A DNA stretch of 64,000 nucleotides from Brachybacterium alimentarium (GCF_002332425.1 NZ_NRGS01000004.1:1-64000), one strand, 5' to 3'; counted from the first letter of the stretch, positions 33,803 to 42,608 are shown. Notes: a model not told the origin generated them from the letters alone. Made by a program: numbers and translations.

Positions 33803-35197
33803 ATGCGTTCCACGATCACGACCGATCCCTCGACCTCCCGCCGCCGCGGCCTGCGTCGGCTTCCCGCCGCAGTCGTCGCCGGCGCTGCGACGCTCGCTCT
33901 GGCCGCCTGCGGCGCCGCCACCGCGGAGACCGGCTCGACGTCCGTCGCGGAGGCCGCCGAGGTCTCCCACGAGATGCTCTCCTCGCTCGATCTCACCAGC
34001 CTGGACACCCATGCCGACGAGGACGACCTCACCTGGGACGCGGCCGAGGAGCAGTCCATCGATCTCGCGGACTCCGGATCCGGCTCGAGCTCCTCCGACG
34101 TCACGGTGGAGGACTCGACCGTGACCATCACGGCAGGTGGCGTCTACCGCGTCTCCGGCAACCTCTCGGACGGTCAGCTCGTGGTCGCCGCTCGGGACGA
34201 CAAGACCGTCACCGTGGTCCTGGACGACGCTTCCATCACGAACAGCTCCGGCACCGGCATCGCGGTGAACAGCGCTGACGAGGTCACCGTGTTCCTCGAG
34301 GACGGCACCGAGAACGCCGTGAGCGACGGCTCCGGATACGAGGTCGCCGACGACGCCACCCCGGTGGCCGCGATCGCCTCCGCCTCGGATCTCACGATCG
34401 CGGGCTCCGGCGCCCTGACCGTCACCGGCACCAGCAACGACGGCATCTCCTCGAAGGACGGTCTCGCGATCCTGGGCGGCGATCTGACGGTGACCGCGGC
34501 CGACGACGCGATCCGCGGCAAGGACTACGTGACGATCTCGGGCGGCACGTTCGATCTCACCAGCGGCGGCGACGCGGTGAAGTCCGACAACTACGAGGAC
34601 ACCGACCGCGGCTGGGTGCTGATCACCGCCGGCGAGTTCTCGATCAGCGCCGGTGACGACGGGATCGACGCCGAGCAGGCCGTCGAGATCGTGGACGGCA
34701 CGGTGGACATCACAGAGTCCGTCGAGGGCATCGAGGCGCAGGACGTGATGCTCGAGGGCGGAACCGTCTCGATCACCGCCTCGGACGACGGCGTCAACGC
34801 GACCGCGGCGACCACCGCCGAGGAGGACGCCGACGAGACCGGCTCCGACCCGGGCGCTGGCGGCGAGATGGGCGGCGGGGAGAGCGACGACGGCTCGTGG
34901 CTCTCGGTGAGCGGCGGGACGCTCACGATCGACGCCGACTTCGACGGCCTGGACTCCAACGGGAGCGTCGCCCTGACCGGCGGAGACATCACGATCTCCA
35001 GCGCCGACAACGGAGGCGACTCCCCAGTGGACGCCAACGGCGAGATCACCCTCGACGGAGCGACCCTCAGTGCCGACGGCACCGAGATCACCTCGGCCGA
35101 TGACCTCGGCGGGGGTATGGGCGCAGGCATGGGCGGCGGTCCCGGCTCCGGCGAGCGCCCGGATGGCGGGCAGCAGCCGGATTCCGAGGAGAGCTGA
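33803..35197 (+). CDS. Cthe_2159-like carbohydrate-binding lipoprotein
   Basis: 464 residues. A signal peptide with lipobox LALAACG precedes a Ser/Asp-rich linker and a right-handed beta-helix-like repeat region (about 95-430). The rungs read alike: VYRVSGNLSDGQLVV, DDASITNSSGTGIAVN, GGTFDLTSGGDAVKSDNY, AGEFSISAGDDGIDAEQ, GGDITISSADNG. The matching family (DUF4353, Cthe_2159) binds cellulose or pectin-like polymers with Ca2+ through such acidic rungs. The tail is Gly/Met-rich. AAAGGA precedes ATG 33803. It probably belongs to the DUF4956-VTC operon and acts on the cell surface. Confidence 0.85.
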   Translation: MRSTITTDPSTSRRRGLRRLPAAVVAGAATLALAACGAATAETGSTSVAEAAEVSHEMLSSLDLTSLDTHADEDDLTWDAAEEQSIDLADSGSGSSSSDVTVEDSTVTITAGGVYRVSGNLSDGQLVVAARDDKTVTVVLDDASITNSSGTGIAVNSADEVTVFLEDGTENAVSDGSGYEVADDATPVAAIASASDLTIAGSGALTVTGTSNDGISSKDGLAILGGDLTVTAADDAIRGKDYVTISGGTFDLTSGGDAVKSDNYEDTDRGWVLITAGEFSISAGDDGIDAEQAVEIVDGTVDITESVEGIEAQDVMLEGGTVSITASDDGVNATAATTAEEDADETGSDPGAGGEMGGGESDDGSWLSVSGGTLTIDADFDGLDSNGSVALTGGDITISSADNGGDSPVDANGEITLDGATLSADGTEITSADDLGGGMGAGMGGGPGSGERPDGGQQPDSEES

Positions 35198-35213
35198 TCC
35201 GGGGAGCGGGCGG

Positions 35214-35723
35214 TCAGTCGCCGAGGGGCATCCCCAGCGCGTAGGCCGCCTGCGCGAGGTGCTGGATGGCGTCGTCGATGATGCTGACCAGGCGGGCGCC
35301 GCGGGTGACCGGCGGATCCCAGTCCTCGTCGATCACGTCGTCCAGCTGGGCGGCGGTGATGCCGTCGAGGTACGTGTCCACGGCGTCGAGGGCGGCGCCG
35401 AGGTAGCCCAGCAGCAGCTCGGGGTCGTCGACGAGGATCCGCCGTGCCTCCTCGGCGCTGTGGCCGTAGCCGACGCCGTCGCCCGCGGATCCCAGGGCGA
35501 AGCGCCCCGCGAAGTCCTGCGCGGTCCACAGCTGCTCCTGCCCGGTGAGATCGGCCAGCTGGGCGTCGATCTCCCGACCGCTGTGCCACAGCAGCCAGGC
35601 CACGGAGTTGTCATGGCCGCCGGGCCGGGCGTTCAGGGAGACGGGGTTGAGGTCCGGGCGCATCCGCTCGGCGGCATCGCGGGGGCGGGAGGTGAGGTCA
35701 CGGAGAACGTCGAGAGCATCCAT
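35214..35723 (-). CDS. DinB/DUF664 family protein
   Basis: 169 residues, a DinB-like four-helix bundle of the mycothiol transferase type. LLWHSGREIDAQ supplies the first metal His region and DDAIQHLAQAAYALGM the last; a middle His (GYGHSAEE) may complete the set. Related proteins transfer mycothiol or bacillithiol to electrophiles. A TAGCGT box 6 nt before the ATG suggests a leaderless transcript. Substrate unknown. Confidence 0.82.
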   Translation of the reverse strand: MDALDVLRDLTSRPRDAAERMRPDLNPVSLNARPGGHDNSVAWLLWHSGREIDAQLADLTGQEQLWTAQDFAGRFALGSAGDGVGYGHSAEEARRILVDDPELLLGYLGAALDAVDTYLDGITAAQLDDVIDEDWDPPVTRGARLVSIIDDAIQHLAQAAYALGMPLGD

Positions 35724-35729
35724 GGCTCG

Positions 35730-35735
35730 ACGCTA
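35730..35735 (-). promoter_or_regulatory. -10 box of DinB gene, leaderless
   Basis: TAGCGT on the minus strand, 6 nt before ATG 35723. Confidence 0.5.
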
Positions 35736-35755
35736 CGCCGTCGAGGGACCGGACG

Positions 35756-36085
35756 TCAGTCCTCGACCACGACGCCCTCGCGCTGCTCGGGGTGTCGTCG
35801 CAGCCAGCTCTCGATGAACGGGCAGATCACGAGGATCTGCTGGCCGGCCGCCCGCGCCTCGGCCAGCGTGGTGCGCACGAGCACGGAGGCCACGCCCTCG
35901 CCGCGATGCGCGGGATCGGTGACGGTATGGATCAGCTCGATGCGTCGCCGGGTGCGCTCGTAGATCAAGGTCCCCACGACCGTTCCGCGCCGCACGGCCT
36001 CGTAGCGCCCGGCGGCCGGGTTGTCGCGCACGGCGATCTGCTCGTCGATTCCGTCGTGTCGGTGATCATCGGGGTCGATCGACAT
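35756..36085 (-). CDS. YjdJ-type GNAT acetyltransferase
   Basis: 109 residues, the short single-core GNAT form. ELIHTVTDPAHRGEGVASVLV contains the acetyl-CoA pyrophosphate loop (RGEGVA) and ICPFIESWLRRHPEQ is the typical C-terminus of this subgroup. A GGAAGGAG ribosome site and an upstream TACGGT box support ATG 36085. Substrate unknown. Confidence 0.85.
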   Translation of the reverse strand: MSIDPDDHRHDGIDEQIAVRDNPAAGRYEAVRRGTVVGTLIYERTRRRIELIHTVTDPAHRGEGVASVLVRTTLAEARAAGQQILVICPFIESWLRRHPEQREGVVVED

Positions 36086-36157
36086 GGCGCGGGCTCCTTC
36101 CGGCCGATGATTCCACCGTACGGGACGGCCGACGACCTGCGACAGGGCGGGCCGGGG

Positions 36158-37906
36158 TCAGTCCTGTTCGAGGTGGGCGATCAGCAGGTCCACCCGGGCG
36201 ACGTCGTCGGGGCGCGCCAGATGGTCCCAGCCGGCACGGACCCGACGGGCGGCGCGCAGCGCGGGCAGGACCCTGCCGCGGTCGGCGAGCATCTGCGCGT
36301 GGCGGTCATCCACATACGCGGCCCAATACCGGGCGCGGTGGTCGTGCCCCGTCGGCACCCCGTCGATAACCTGCATCGCCGCCCGGCGCCGACGCTCGTA
36401 GAGCGCGGTGGTCGCCCCCTCCTCGCCGCGGTTCAGGGCCTCGCCGGCGGCGATGAAGCGAGCGACCTGGGCGTCGACGCGGTGGTCCCAGAGCAGTTCG
36501 GGGGGAAGCAGCGGGCGGCCGCCCTCGGGGCGGGCGCGGTGCTCTATCCCCTCCCCGGCCTCCTCGACGAGCTCGGTGCGGCCGAGATCCAGCGCCCGGC
36601 GCATCACGAGCGCCTGGGCGTTGAGCTCCATGCGCACCAGCTCCGCCCGGTGAGCGCGCTCGGTGGCCAGGTCGTCGGCCAGCCAGCGCGCCTCGGAGGC
36701 CAGCCGGCGCAGCTCGTGCAGCGCCCTGTCGTGATCACCGGTGCGCTCGTGGATGCTCGCCGCGAGCCGCGAGGCTTCGAGCGAGGAGCGGTGATCGCGC
36801 TGGTCACACGCGATCCGTCGGGCCTGTTCGAGGGGCACCCAGGCGGCCTCGTAGCGTTCTGCCTGCACGCGCTGGGCGGCGATCGCCAGCAGCGGCGCCG
36901 TGCGCAGCGCATCCCGCTGGAGGGTGCGCTGCAGGGAGGCGAGACGGCCTGCGGTGAAGGAGGCCTGCGTGATCGCCCCGGCGGCCATGAGGGCTCGCAG
37001 CAGATGGCTGATCAGGCCGACGCGCAGGGGCGGGTCGTCGACCTCGTGCAGGGCGGCGAGGGCATCGAGCGCGTGCCGAGCGCCCTGCACGGGGTGGTCG
37101 ACGCCGAGCGCGCGAGCGAGCACCGCATGCGCGGCGGTCGCGGTGCGACGGGGGTCCTGCACGGCGTCCTCGAGCGCGATCTCCTCCTGCTCGATCCGCT
37201 CGAGCACGTCGAGCGCCTCGGTGATGGCTCCGGCCCGGTCCCCCTGCAGCTCAAGGGCCTGGGCGAGGCTCACCCGCAGGGCCTTCTCCGGATCCACGGG
37301 CAGCTGATCGCGCACCGCGGGCAGAGCGGCGAGCGCGGTGCGCAGCCCGGCCACCAGGCGGCGTGGGTCGACGTCCCCGCCGCGGGTCCCGGCCTCGCCC
37401 GCCACGGCGTGGTCGTCCAGGCCCCGCACCACGGCGAGCAGCTCGGCCGGAGGTTCCGTCGGCCGGCCCCGTCGTCGGCCCCGCGGGACCGCCGAGGCGC
37501 CGCCCGGCAGGGCCCTGCGCTCGTGCAGCACCGTCACCAGCGCGGAGGCCAGCTCGCGATATCCGTCGTCGGTGAGCAGCGCGACCATGTCCCCCACGTC
37601 GCGTTCGACCTGCTCGGGGTCCGCGACGCGCAGCGCACCGCGCAGACCGGCATGCAGCAGGGCCAGCCGGTCGGCCGACGGTGCAGGGCGCGCGCGGAAG
37701 GCGTCGACGAGTCGACGGGCATCGCGATATCTCTCGGCGTGCAGCAGATCACCAGCCCGGCGGGCCGCCTCGATCACCTCCCGGGGGTATGGCAGCGGCA
37801 GAGCCGGCGGCCGCAGCGCCACCCTCAGCTCCTCCAGACCGGGGAGCTCGCCCTGGTCGTGCCGAACCTCCAGACCCGACAGGGAGGCCGCACCGGAAAT
37901 GTCCAC
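36158..37906 (-). CDS. Large helical (TPR-like) protein, unknown function
   Basis: 582 residues, almost wholly alpha-helical and rich in Ala, Arg, Leu and Glu, with repeated helix pairs such as AERYRDARRLVDAF, TGDHDRALHELRRLASEARWL and VLPALRAARRVRAGWDHL that suggest tetratricopeptide-like units. It has no membrane segment, no signal peptide and no enzyme motif I know. A basic patch GRRRGRPTEPP lies near residue 140. GTG 37906 is fixed by a TAGGTT box 7 nt upstream; ATG 37924 is the alternative. It is divergent from the ferritin-like pair. No function assigned. Confidence 0.72.
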   Translation of the reverse strand: MDISGAASLSGLEVRHDQGELPGLEELRVALRPPALPLPYPREVIEAARRAGDLLHAERYRDARRLVDAFRARPAPSADRLALLHAGLRGALRVADPEQVERDVGDMVALLTDDGYRELASALVTVLHERRALPGGASAVPRGRRRGRPTEPPAELLAVVRGLDDHAVAGEAGTRGGDVDPRRLVAGLRTALAALPAVRDQLPVDPEKALRVSLAQALELQGDRAGAITEALDVLERIEQEEIALEDAVQDPRRTATAAHAVLARALGVDHPVQGARHALDALAALHEVDDPPLRVGLISHLLRALMAAGAITQASFTAGRLASLQRTLQRDALRTAPLLAIAAQRVQAERYEAAWVPLEQARRIACDQRDHRSSLEASRLAASIHERTGDHDRALHELRRLASEARWLADDLATERAHRAELVRMELNAQALVMRRALDLGRTELVEEAGEGIEHRARPEGGRPLLPPELLWDHRVDAQVARFIAAGEALNRGEEGATTALYERRRRAAMQVIDGVPTGHDHRARYWAAYVDDRHAQMLADRGRVLPALRAARRVRAGWDHLARPDDVARVDLLIAHLEQD

Positions 37907-37913
37907 GGAGCGA

Positions 37914-37919
37914 AACCTA
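37914..37919 (-). promoter_or_regulatory. -10 box, leaderless helical protein
   Basis: TAGGTT on the minus strand, 7 nt (TCGCTCC) before GTG 37906. Confidence 0.5.
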
Positions 37920-37981
37920 CCAAGCATGGGCTGTGCGCCACAGAGGGCGCCCCGTCCCATGCGCCGCTCGGCCGTACTCAT

Positions 37982-37987
37982 TACACT
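37982..37987 (+). promoter_or_regulatory. Possible -10 of ferritin-like operon
   Basis: TACACT about 64 nt before GTG 38052; the resulting leader carries a GAGAGGTG ribosome site next to the start. No clear -35. Confidence 0.35.
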
Positions 37988-38051
37988 GTTCACGGCCCTG
38001 AAGGGCGATGACGCACTGTCCTCGCCCGCGTACGGCCGGGAGAGGTGAAGC

Positions 38052-38969
38052 GTGGTCCTAGGTGCGGCTGTGGGCACGAGCAGTGCTGCTCCGGGCACGG
38101 AATCGACGCCACGATCGACGGGGGCCCATCCCGGCCATCTCCATCTGGACGACTCGATCACGCCCGTGGTGGTCACCGATTTCGACGTCGCCGCGTACAC
38201 CCGGCGCGGCACGTCGCGCCTGCCCGTGGACAGCGCCCTGCACGCGCAGCAGACCCCGCTCCCGCAGGACGTGCGCCTCGCCCTCGGTGCGCTGCAGCGC
38301 CTGGAGTCCTCGGCGCTGGCCGAATCCCGGTCGATGCTCGCCACCGCGACCGGCCACGAGGCCCGGATCACCGCCTTCCTCGCGACCTGGCTGGTCGATC
38401 GCTTCTGGCAGTCCCGCGCGCTGCGCGACCTGCTGACCGGTGATCACCCCGTCGACCGCCCCGAGCAGCACCACCGCCTGCACCCGCTGCGCGCGCTGCG
38501 CCGCATCCACGTCGACCGTGTCCAGCCGCTGCTGTCCCCGCTGTGGGGAGCCGTGACCGGCGAGGGCATCACCGCCGCGCACATGGGGCGCATGGCGATC
38601 CAGGAGGCCTCCCTCCGCGGTGCGCTCGTGGCGCTGTCCCGACGGCTCGACGGCGAGGCCCGACGGGTGCTCGACGAGGTCGCCGCCCGCCACGACGCGG
38701 CGGTCGAGTTCTTCACCGCCGAGGCGATCGCCCGGATCACCCGGTCCCGCGGCGAGGCCGCCACCACCCGCCTCGTGCTCGCCCTGACGTCCCCGCTCGA
38801 CGGCGGCGGGAGCGCCGATGCGGACATCCGCGCCGCGCTGGCGACAATCGGGGCCGACGTGCGCGACCGTGCCGCGCTGCACCGGGCGCGCTACGAGATC
38901 ACCCGGCTGCTGCCGGGACCCGACCTGCCGGACCCGCTGCTGTCCGCCCTATCTCGACCAGGAGCGTGA
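38052..38969 (+). CDS. Degenerate ferritin-like paralogue
   Basis: 305 residues, soluble. Its core aligns by eye with the next gene product: FLATWLVDRFWQSRALRDLL against FMTMWNREEFWHGEALAKVL, and AAHMGRMAIQEASLRGALVALSR against the AVHMVWGAANELSAVAAYRRLS region. The di-iron ligands are gone: the first ExxH is RxxQ and the second (ETRH) is HDAA, though one helix Glu (QEAS) remains. It therefore probably cannot hold the metal centre and may be a structural or regulatory partner of the intact protein. GTG 38052 has GAGGTG 5 nt upstream. It ends 1 bp before the next ATG. Confidence 0.75.
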   Translation: MVLGAAVGTSSAAPGTESTPRSTGAHPGHLHLDDSITPVVVTDFDVAAYTRRGTSRLPVDSALHAQQTPLPQDVRLALGALQRLESSALAESRSMLATATGHEARITAFLATWLVDRFWQSRALRDLLTGDHPVDRPEQHHRLHPLRALRRIHVDRVQPLLSPLWGAVTGEGITAAHMGRMAIQEASLRGALVALSRRLDGEARRVLDEVAARHDAAVEFFTAEAIARITRSRGEAATTRLVLALTSPLDGGGSADADIRAALATIGADVRDRAALHRARYEITRLLPGPDLPDPLLSALSRPGA

Positions 38970-38970
38970 G

Positions 38971-39759
38971 ATGGCCTTCGACCTCGACCAGTTCGCCGAG
39001 ACGTCGGTCCCCGTCAAGTACGAGGACCTCGACTTCTCCCTCTTCGAGACCCAGCCTCTGGATGCCCAGACCCTGCGCTCCCTGCGGTATATGTGCGACG
39101 TGGAGTACCACACGTCGTGCTTCCTGCGTGATCTGCTGGTGACCCCCTCGCACCGCGAGGAGGCCGCCGGCGGCTTCATGACCATGTGGAACCGTGAGGA
39201 GTTCTGGCACGGCGAGGCGCTCGCGAAGGTGCTCGCCCAGCACGGCATCGTCGTGGACTACGACGAGCTGAAGGCCAAGCGCGTGAAGCTCGGCTGGAGC
39301 AACGCCCTGGGTCCGCTGAAGCAGTCGGTCATGAGCAACCTGGCCGGCAAGGACTTCGTCGCCGTGCACATGGTGTGGGGCGCGGCCAACGAGCTCTCCG
39401 CGGTCGCGGCCTATCGTCGGCTCTCCGCGATGACCGACCATCCCGTGCTCTCCCCGCTGCTCAAGCGCATCGCCCAGCAGGAGACCCGGCACGTCGCCTT
39501 CTACACCACCCAGGGCCGCGAGCGGCTGCTCGCCTCCGAGGCGGCGCAGAAGATCGTGCGCCTGGTGATGGGCCGCGTCTGGAAGCCGGTGGGCAGCGGC
39601 ATGATGGACGAGTCCGAGGTCAAGCACGTGATGGGGCACCTGTTCGCCGGGCGGTCCGACGAGCTCGACAAGCTCGACAAGCGGGTCCAGAAGCTGCCGG
39701 GCCTGGACGGCCTGACGATCTTCCGCAACGCCTTCGCGCGCCTCGGCATCCCCGCCTGA
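38971..39759 (+). CDS. Ferritin-like di-iron protein
   Basis: 262 residues. Four-helix-bundle ligand pattern: Glu 45 (DVEYH), Glu 77 and His 80 (EEFWH), Glu 141 (ANELS), Glu 171 and His 174 (ETRH). This resembles the acyl-ACP desaturase and related ferritin-like oxidases, so it may be a desaturase, oxygenase or oxidase with O2. No electron donor gene is nearby. It follows its degenerate paralogue by 1 bp and is surely co-transcribed. Start ATG 38971; GGAG lies close upstream. Confidence 0.83.
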   Translation: MAFDLDQFAETSVPVKYEDLDFSLFETQPLDAQTLRSLRYMCDVEYHTSCFLRDLLVTPSHREEAAGGFMTMWNREEFWHGEALAKVLAQHGIVVDYDELKAKRVKLGWSNALGPLKQSVMSNLAGKDFVAVHMVWGAANELSAVAAYRRLSAMTDHPVLSPLLKRIAQQETRHVAFYTTQGRERLLASEAAQKIVRLVMGRVWKPVGSGMMDESEVKHVMGHLFAGRSDELDKLDKRVQKLPGLDGLTIFRNAFARLGIPA

Positions 39760-39801
39760 GCCCAGCGGCCCGGCCCGGGGCACCCCGCTCAGCGGCGCCG
39801 A

Positions 39802-40287
39802 TCAGTCGTCATCATCGTCGTCATCATCATCGTCGTCGTCATCGTCATCGTCATCGTCATCGTCGTCGTCGCATTCCCAGCCGTCGTCGTCGTCCCACTC
39901 GCACGTGCTGCGGGGCTTCTGGGGCGTGGCTCCCGAGCCGTCGTCGGTCGCGGAGCCATCGCGCGCGCTGGAGCTGGTCGGCGGGGCCGGGGTGGTCGGT
40001 GCGGGGGTGGTGGCCGGGGGCTCGGGGGACGCCGGGGCCTCGTACTCCATGCCGGCCGAGCCGCTGTCGGGGTGCGCGCCGTCGGCTCCGCCGTCGCTGA
40101 CGGACGGGAGCGAGACCGCGTCCCCGCCGGCGAGCACGTCACCGCCCGCGTCGGACGCCGCCGAGGCGCCGCCGACCACGATGCCCGGCTGGGCGGCCGG
40201 GGTGTCGTCGGCCGAGGGCAGCAGGGCGACCCCGATCGCCACGAGGGCGACGGCGAGGATGATCCCGGCAGTGCGCAGAGCCTTCAT
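39802..40287 (-). CDS. Secreted acidic protein with poly-Asp tail
   Basis: 161 residues. The N-terminus MKALRTAGIILAVALVAIGVALL is a signal peptide or membrane anchor. A Gly/Ser/Ala then Pro/Thr-rich stretch follows, and the tail reads CEWDDDDGWEC followed by 22 consecutive Asp and the stop. Two Cys around WDDDDGWE could form a disulphide loop. Such a tail should bind Ca2+ or other cations or the cell wall. ATG 40287 is chosen because GGAGG is 9 nt upstream; ATG 40296 overlaps it. It lies 87 bp after the response regulator gene on the same strand, so it may belong to that operon. No family recognised. Confidence 0.7.
   Translation of the reverse strand: MKALRTAGIILAVALVAIGVALLPSADDTPAAQPGIVVGGASAASDAGGDVLAGGDAVSLPSVSDGGADGAHPDSGSAGMEYEAPASPEPPATTPAPTTPAPPTSSSARDGSATDDGSGATPQKPRSTCEWDDDDGWECDDDDDDDDDDDDDDDDDDDDDD
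39805..39870 (-). repeat. Trinucleotide tract encoding 22 Asp
   Basis: 22 uninterrupted GAC/GAT codons. The mix of codons (about half GAT, rare in this genome) makes a GTC/ATC pattern on the plus strand; slippage could alter tail length. Confidence 0.9.
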
Positions 40288-40374
40288 GCGGGTCATCCTC
40301 CGATTCCTCGATGAGATGGCCGTGAACCCGTCATGAGAGGTCTCTCATCTGCCGGGGACCGGCATCGACGGGCC

Positions 40375-41064
40375 TCATGCAGCGGGGTCGACGAGCTTGT
40401 AGCCGGCGCCGCGCACGGTCACCAGGCGCTTCGCGCCGAGCTTCCCGCGCAGGTAGCCCACGTACACGTCGACCACGTTGGAGGCGCCGTCGTAGTCGAA
40501 CCCCCACACCTTGGACAGCAGCAGGTCGCGGGTGAGCACCTGGTTCGGATTCTCCAGGAACACCCGCGCCATCGTGAACTCGCGGGAGGACAGCTCCACC
40601 GAGCGCTCCTCCGTCTCGGCCCAGAAGGTCGCGATGCGGGTACGCAGGTCGAGCTGGAGGTCGCCGAGCCGAAGCGCGTCGGAGCTGACCGCACCGGCCC
40701 CGGAGGTCGCCTCGCGGGCGCGCAGCTTCACCCGGGCCAGCAGCTCCTCGAAGCGGAAGGGCTTGGCGATGTAGTCGTTCGCGCCTCCTTCGAGCCCCTG
40801 CACGGTGTCGTCCACGCCGGTGCGCGCGGTGACCATGAGGATCGGGATCTGCACGTCCATCTCCCGCAGCGCCTTGAGCACCTGGAAGCCGTCCATCCGC
40901 GGCAGGCCGACGTCGAGGATCAGCAGGTCGAAGTCGCCGCTCGAGGCCAGGTCCAGCGCGCTGATCCCGTCCTCGACCACGGTGCACGCGTAGCCGTGGG
41001 CCTTCAGCCCGCGTTCGACGAATCGGGAGATCCGCGCCTCGTCCTCGGCGATCAGGATCCTCAT
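40375..41064 (-). CDS. OmpR-family response regulator
   Basis: 229 residues. Receiver domain 1-120: acidic pocket AEDE, phospho-acceptor Asp in LLILDVGLP, Thr in MVTAR and Lys in YIAKPF, all present. Winged-helix DNA-binding domain about 130-225 (VELSSREFTMARVFLENP, VDVYVGYLRGKL, VRGAGYKL). The start codon overlaps the sensor kinase stop (ATGA). Likely targets are its own cluster: the RND pump and the poly-Asp protein. Confidence 0.94.
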   Translation of the reverse strand: MRILIAEDEARISRFVERGLKAHGYACTVVEDGISALDLASSGDFDLLILDVGLPRMDGFQVLKALREMDVQIPILMVTARTGVDDTVQGLEGGANDYIAKPFRFEELLARVKLRAREATSGAGAVSSDALRLGDLQLDLRTRIATFWAETEERSVELSSREFTMARVFLENPNQVLTRDLLLSKVWGFDYDGASNVVDVYVGYLRGKLGAKRLVTVRGAGYKLVDPAA

Positions 41065-42602
41065 GAACTGCTCCTCGGGGTGCTGTCGGGGTCGGTCGGC
41101 TCGCGCGGGACGTCGGCCGCCCGCTCGACGAACTGCGGGAGGACGAGGGTGAAGGTCGAGCCGTGCCCGGGCTCGGAGTGGAGACGCACGGTGCCGCCGT
41201 GCCCCTCGGCGATCGCGCGCACGATCGGCAGCCCCAGTCCTGAGCCGGGGCCGCGCGAGCCGTCCCCGCGGGTGAAGCGCTCGAAGATCCGCTCCTGGTC
41301 CGACGGGGCGATGCCGACGCCCTCGTCCTCCATGCTGACATGGATCTCGGGCCCCGACGGCCCCAGCACCCGGTCCACCCCGAAGCGGATCGTGCTGCCC
41401 TCGTCGCTGTAGCGCACGGCATTGGCGGCCAGCTGGACGACCGCCTGGGTGAGGCGCTGCTCGTCGGCGTCTGCCGGCACGGACGCGGTGCGGGCGAGCA
41501 CCCACTCGCGCTCGGCGATGTGCTCGATGCGGGCGAAGGCGGAGCGGGCGAACTCCTCCATCTGGACCGGGCGCGCCCGCACGTAATCCGGACGCACCGA
41601 GGCGGCCAGCTCGGAGAGGTCGCCCACCAGACGGCCCATGCGGTCCAGCTCGTCCATCGCGATCTCGTGCGCCTCGCGCACATCGGCCGGGTCCTCGACG
41701 TCGGTCGTCTCGAGGGTGCCGCGCACGATGGTCAGAGGGGTGCGCAGCTCGTGCCCGACGTCGCTCATGAAGCGCCGCTGCTCGGCGAAGCCCGCCTGGA
41801 TGCGCTCGAGCATGCGGTTGAAGTTCCGGGCCAGTGCGGAGATGTCGTCCCGCCCTCGGGGCACCGGGATGCGGTGCTCGAGGTCGTCGACGGTGACCTG
41901 CTCGGTGGCGGACCGCAGCGACACCAGCGGGCGCAGCAGTCGCCCGATCACCCCGTGCGCCACCCACCCCGCGACCAGGAGCGTCACCACGGACAGCGCG
42001 GAGAAGGTCAGCACCGACCGCCACAGATCGGCCTTCTGGGCCCCGATGTCGCTGGCGATCACGTAGATGCCCTCGGTGTCGTCCCCCGCCACGGCGACCG
42101 ACGCGATCAGCAGCCGCAGCTCACGGCCGTCGACCGTCATCGACGTGGTCACGGTGCCGCCCGGCTCGTGCGCGGCGATGAGCTCCTCGAGCACCTGCTG
42201 GGACTGCGCGGACTGGTCAGGGACCAGCTCGAAGCTCTGGGAGTACGGCTTGTGCGCGGGCCGTCCGTCAACGAGGGCGAGGACGGACTCGTGATCCGAG
42301 GGCGCGGCCGAACCGGTCGCCGTGCTCAGCACGGAGTCCACCGTGGTGTGCACGAAGCTGCCGTCCGCCTGCTTCTCGTGTGCGACGAGATCGAGCTCGC
42401 GGTACTCCTGGTGGAGATCTGCCTCGACGTTCTCGTCGAGCACCCGGAACTGGGCTGCATAGGTGAGCACGCCGATGATCGCGACGCCGCCCACCATGAA
42501 GGCCAGCACCGTGGCGAGCACACGGGTGCGCACGGTCCACCCGCGCCGCGACGAATCGGCGACGCGCTCGGCGACGGCGTCGCGGGTCCTGGTCACGGCC
42601 AT
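41061..42602 (-). CDS. Sensor histidine kinase
   Basis: 513 residues. Membrane helices at about 25-50 and 200-222 enclose a periplasmic sensor of about 150 residues rich in acidic residues. HAMP follows (about 222-275), then HisKA with SDVGHELRTPL and HATPase with QLAANAVRYS, EDEGVGIAP and GSGLGLPIV. A TACGAT box 6 nt before the ATG gives it a leaderless promoter of its own, although the RND gene ends only 37 bp upstream. The ligand is unknown. Confidence 0.93.
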   Translation of the reverse strand: MAVTRTRDAVAERVADSSRRGWTVRTRVLATVLAFMVGGVAIIGVLTYAAQFRVLDENVEADLHQEYRELDLVAHEKQADGSFVHTTVDSVLSTATGSAAPSDHESVLALVDGRPAHKPYSQSFELVPDQSAQSQQVLEELIAAHEPGGTVTTSMTVDGRELRLLIASVAVAGDDTEGIYVIASDIGAQKADLWRSVLTFSALSVVTLLVAGWVAHGVIGRLLRPLVSLRSATEQVTVDDLEHRIPVPRGRDDISALARNFNRMLERIQAGFAEQRRFMSDVGHELRTPLTIVRGTLETTDVEDPADVREAHEIAMDELDRMGRLVGDLSELAASVRPDYVRARPVQMEEFARSAFARIEHIAEREWVLARTASVPADADEQRLTQAVVQLAANAVRYSDEGSTIRFGVDRVLGPSGPEIHVSMEDEGVGIAPSDQERIFERFTRGDGSRGPGSGLGLPIVRAIAEGHGGTVRLHSEPGHGSTFTLVLPQFVERAADVPREPTDPDSTPRSSS

Positions 42603-42608
42603 GAGCGC

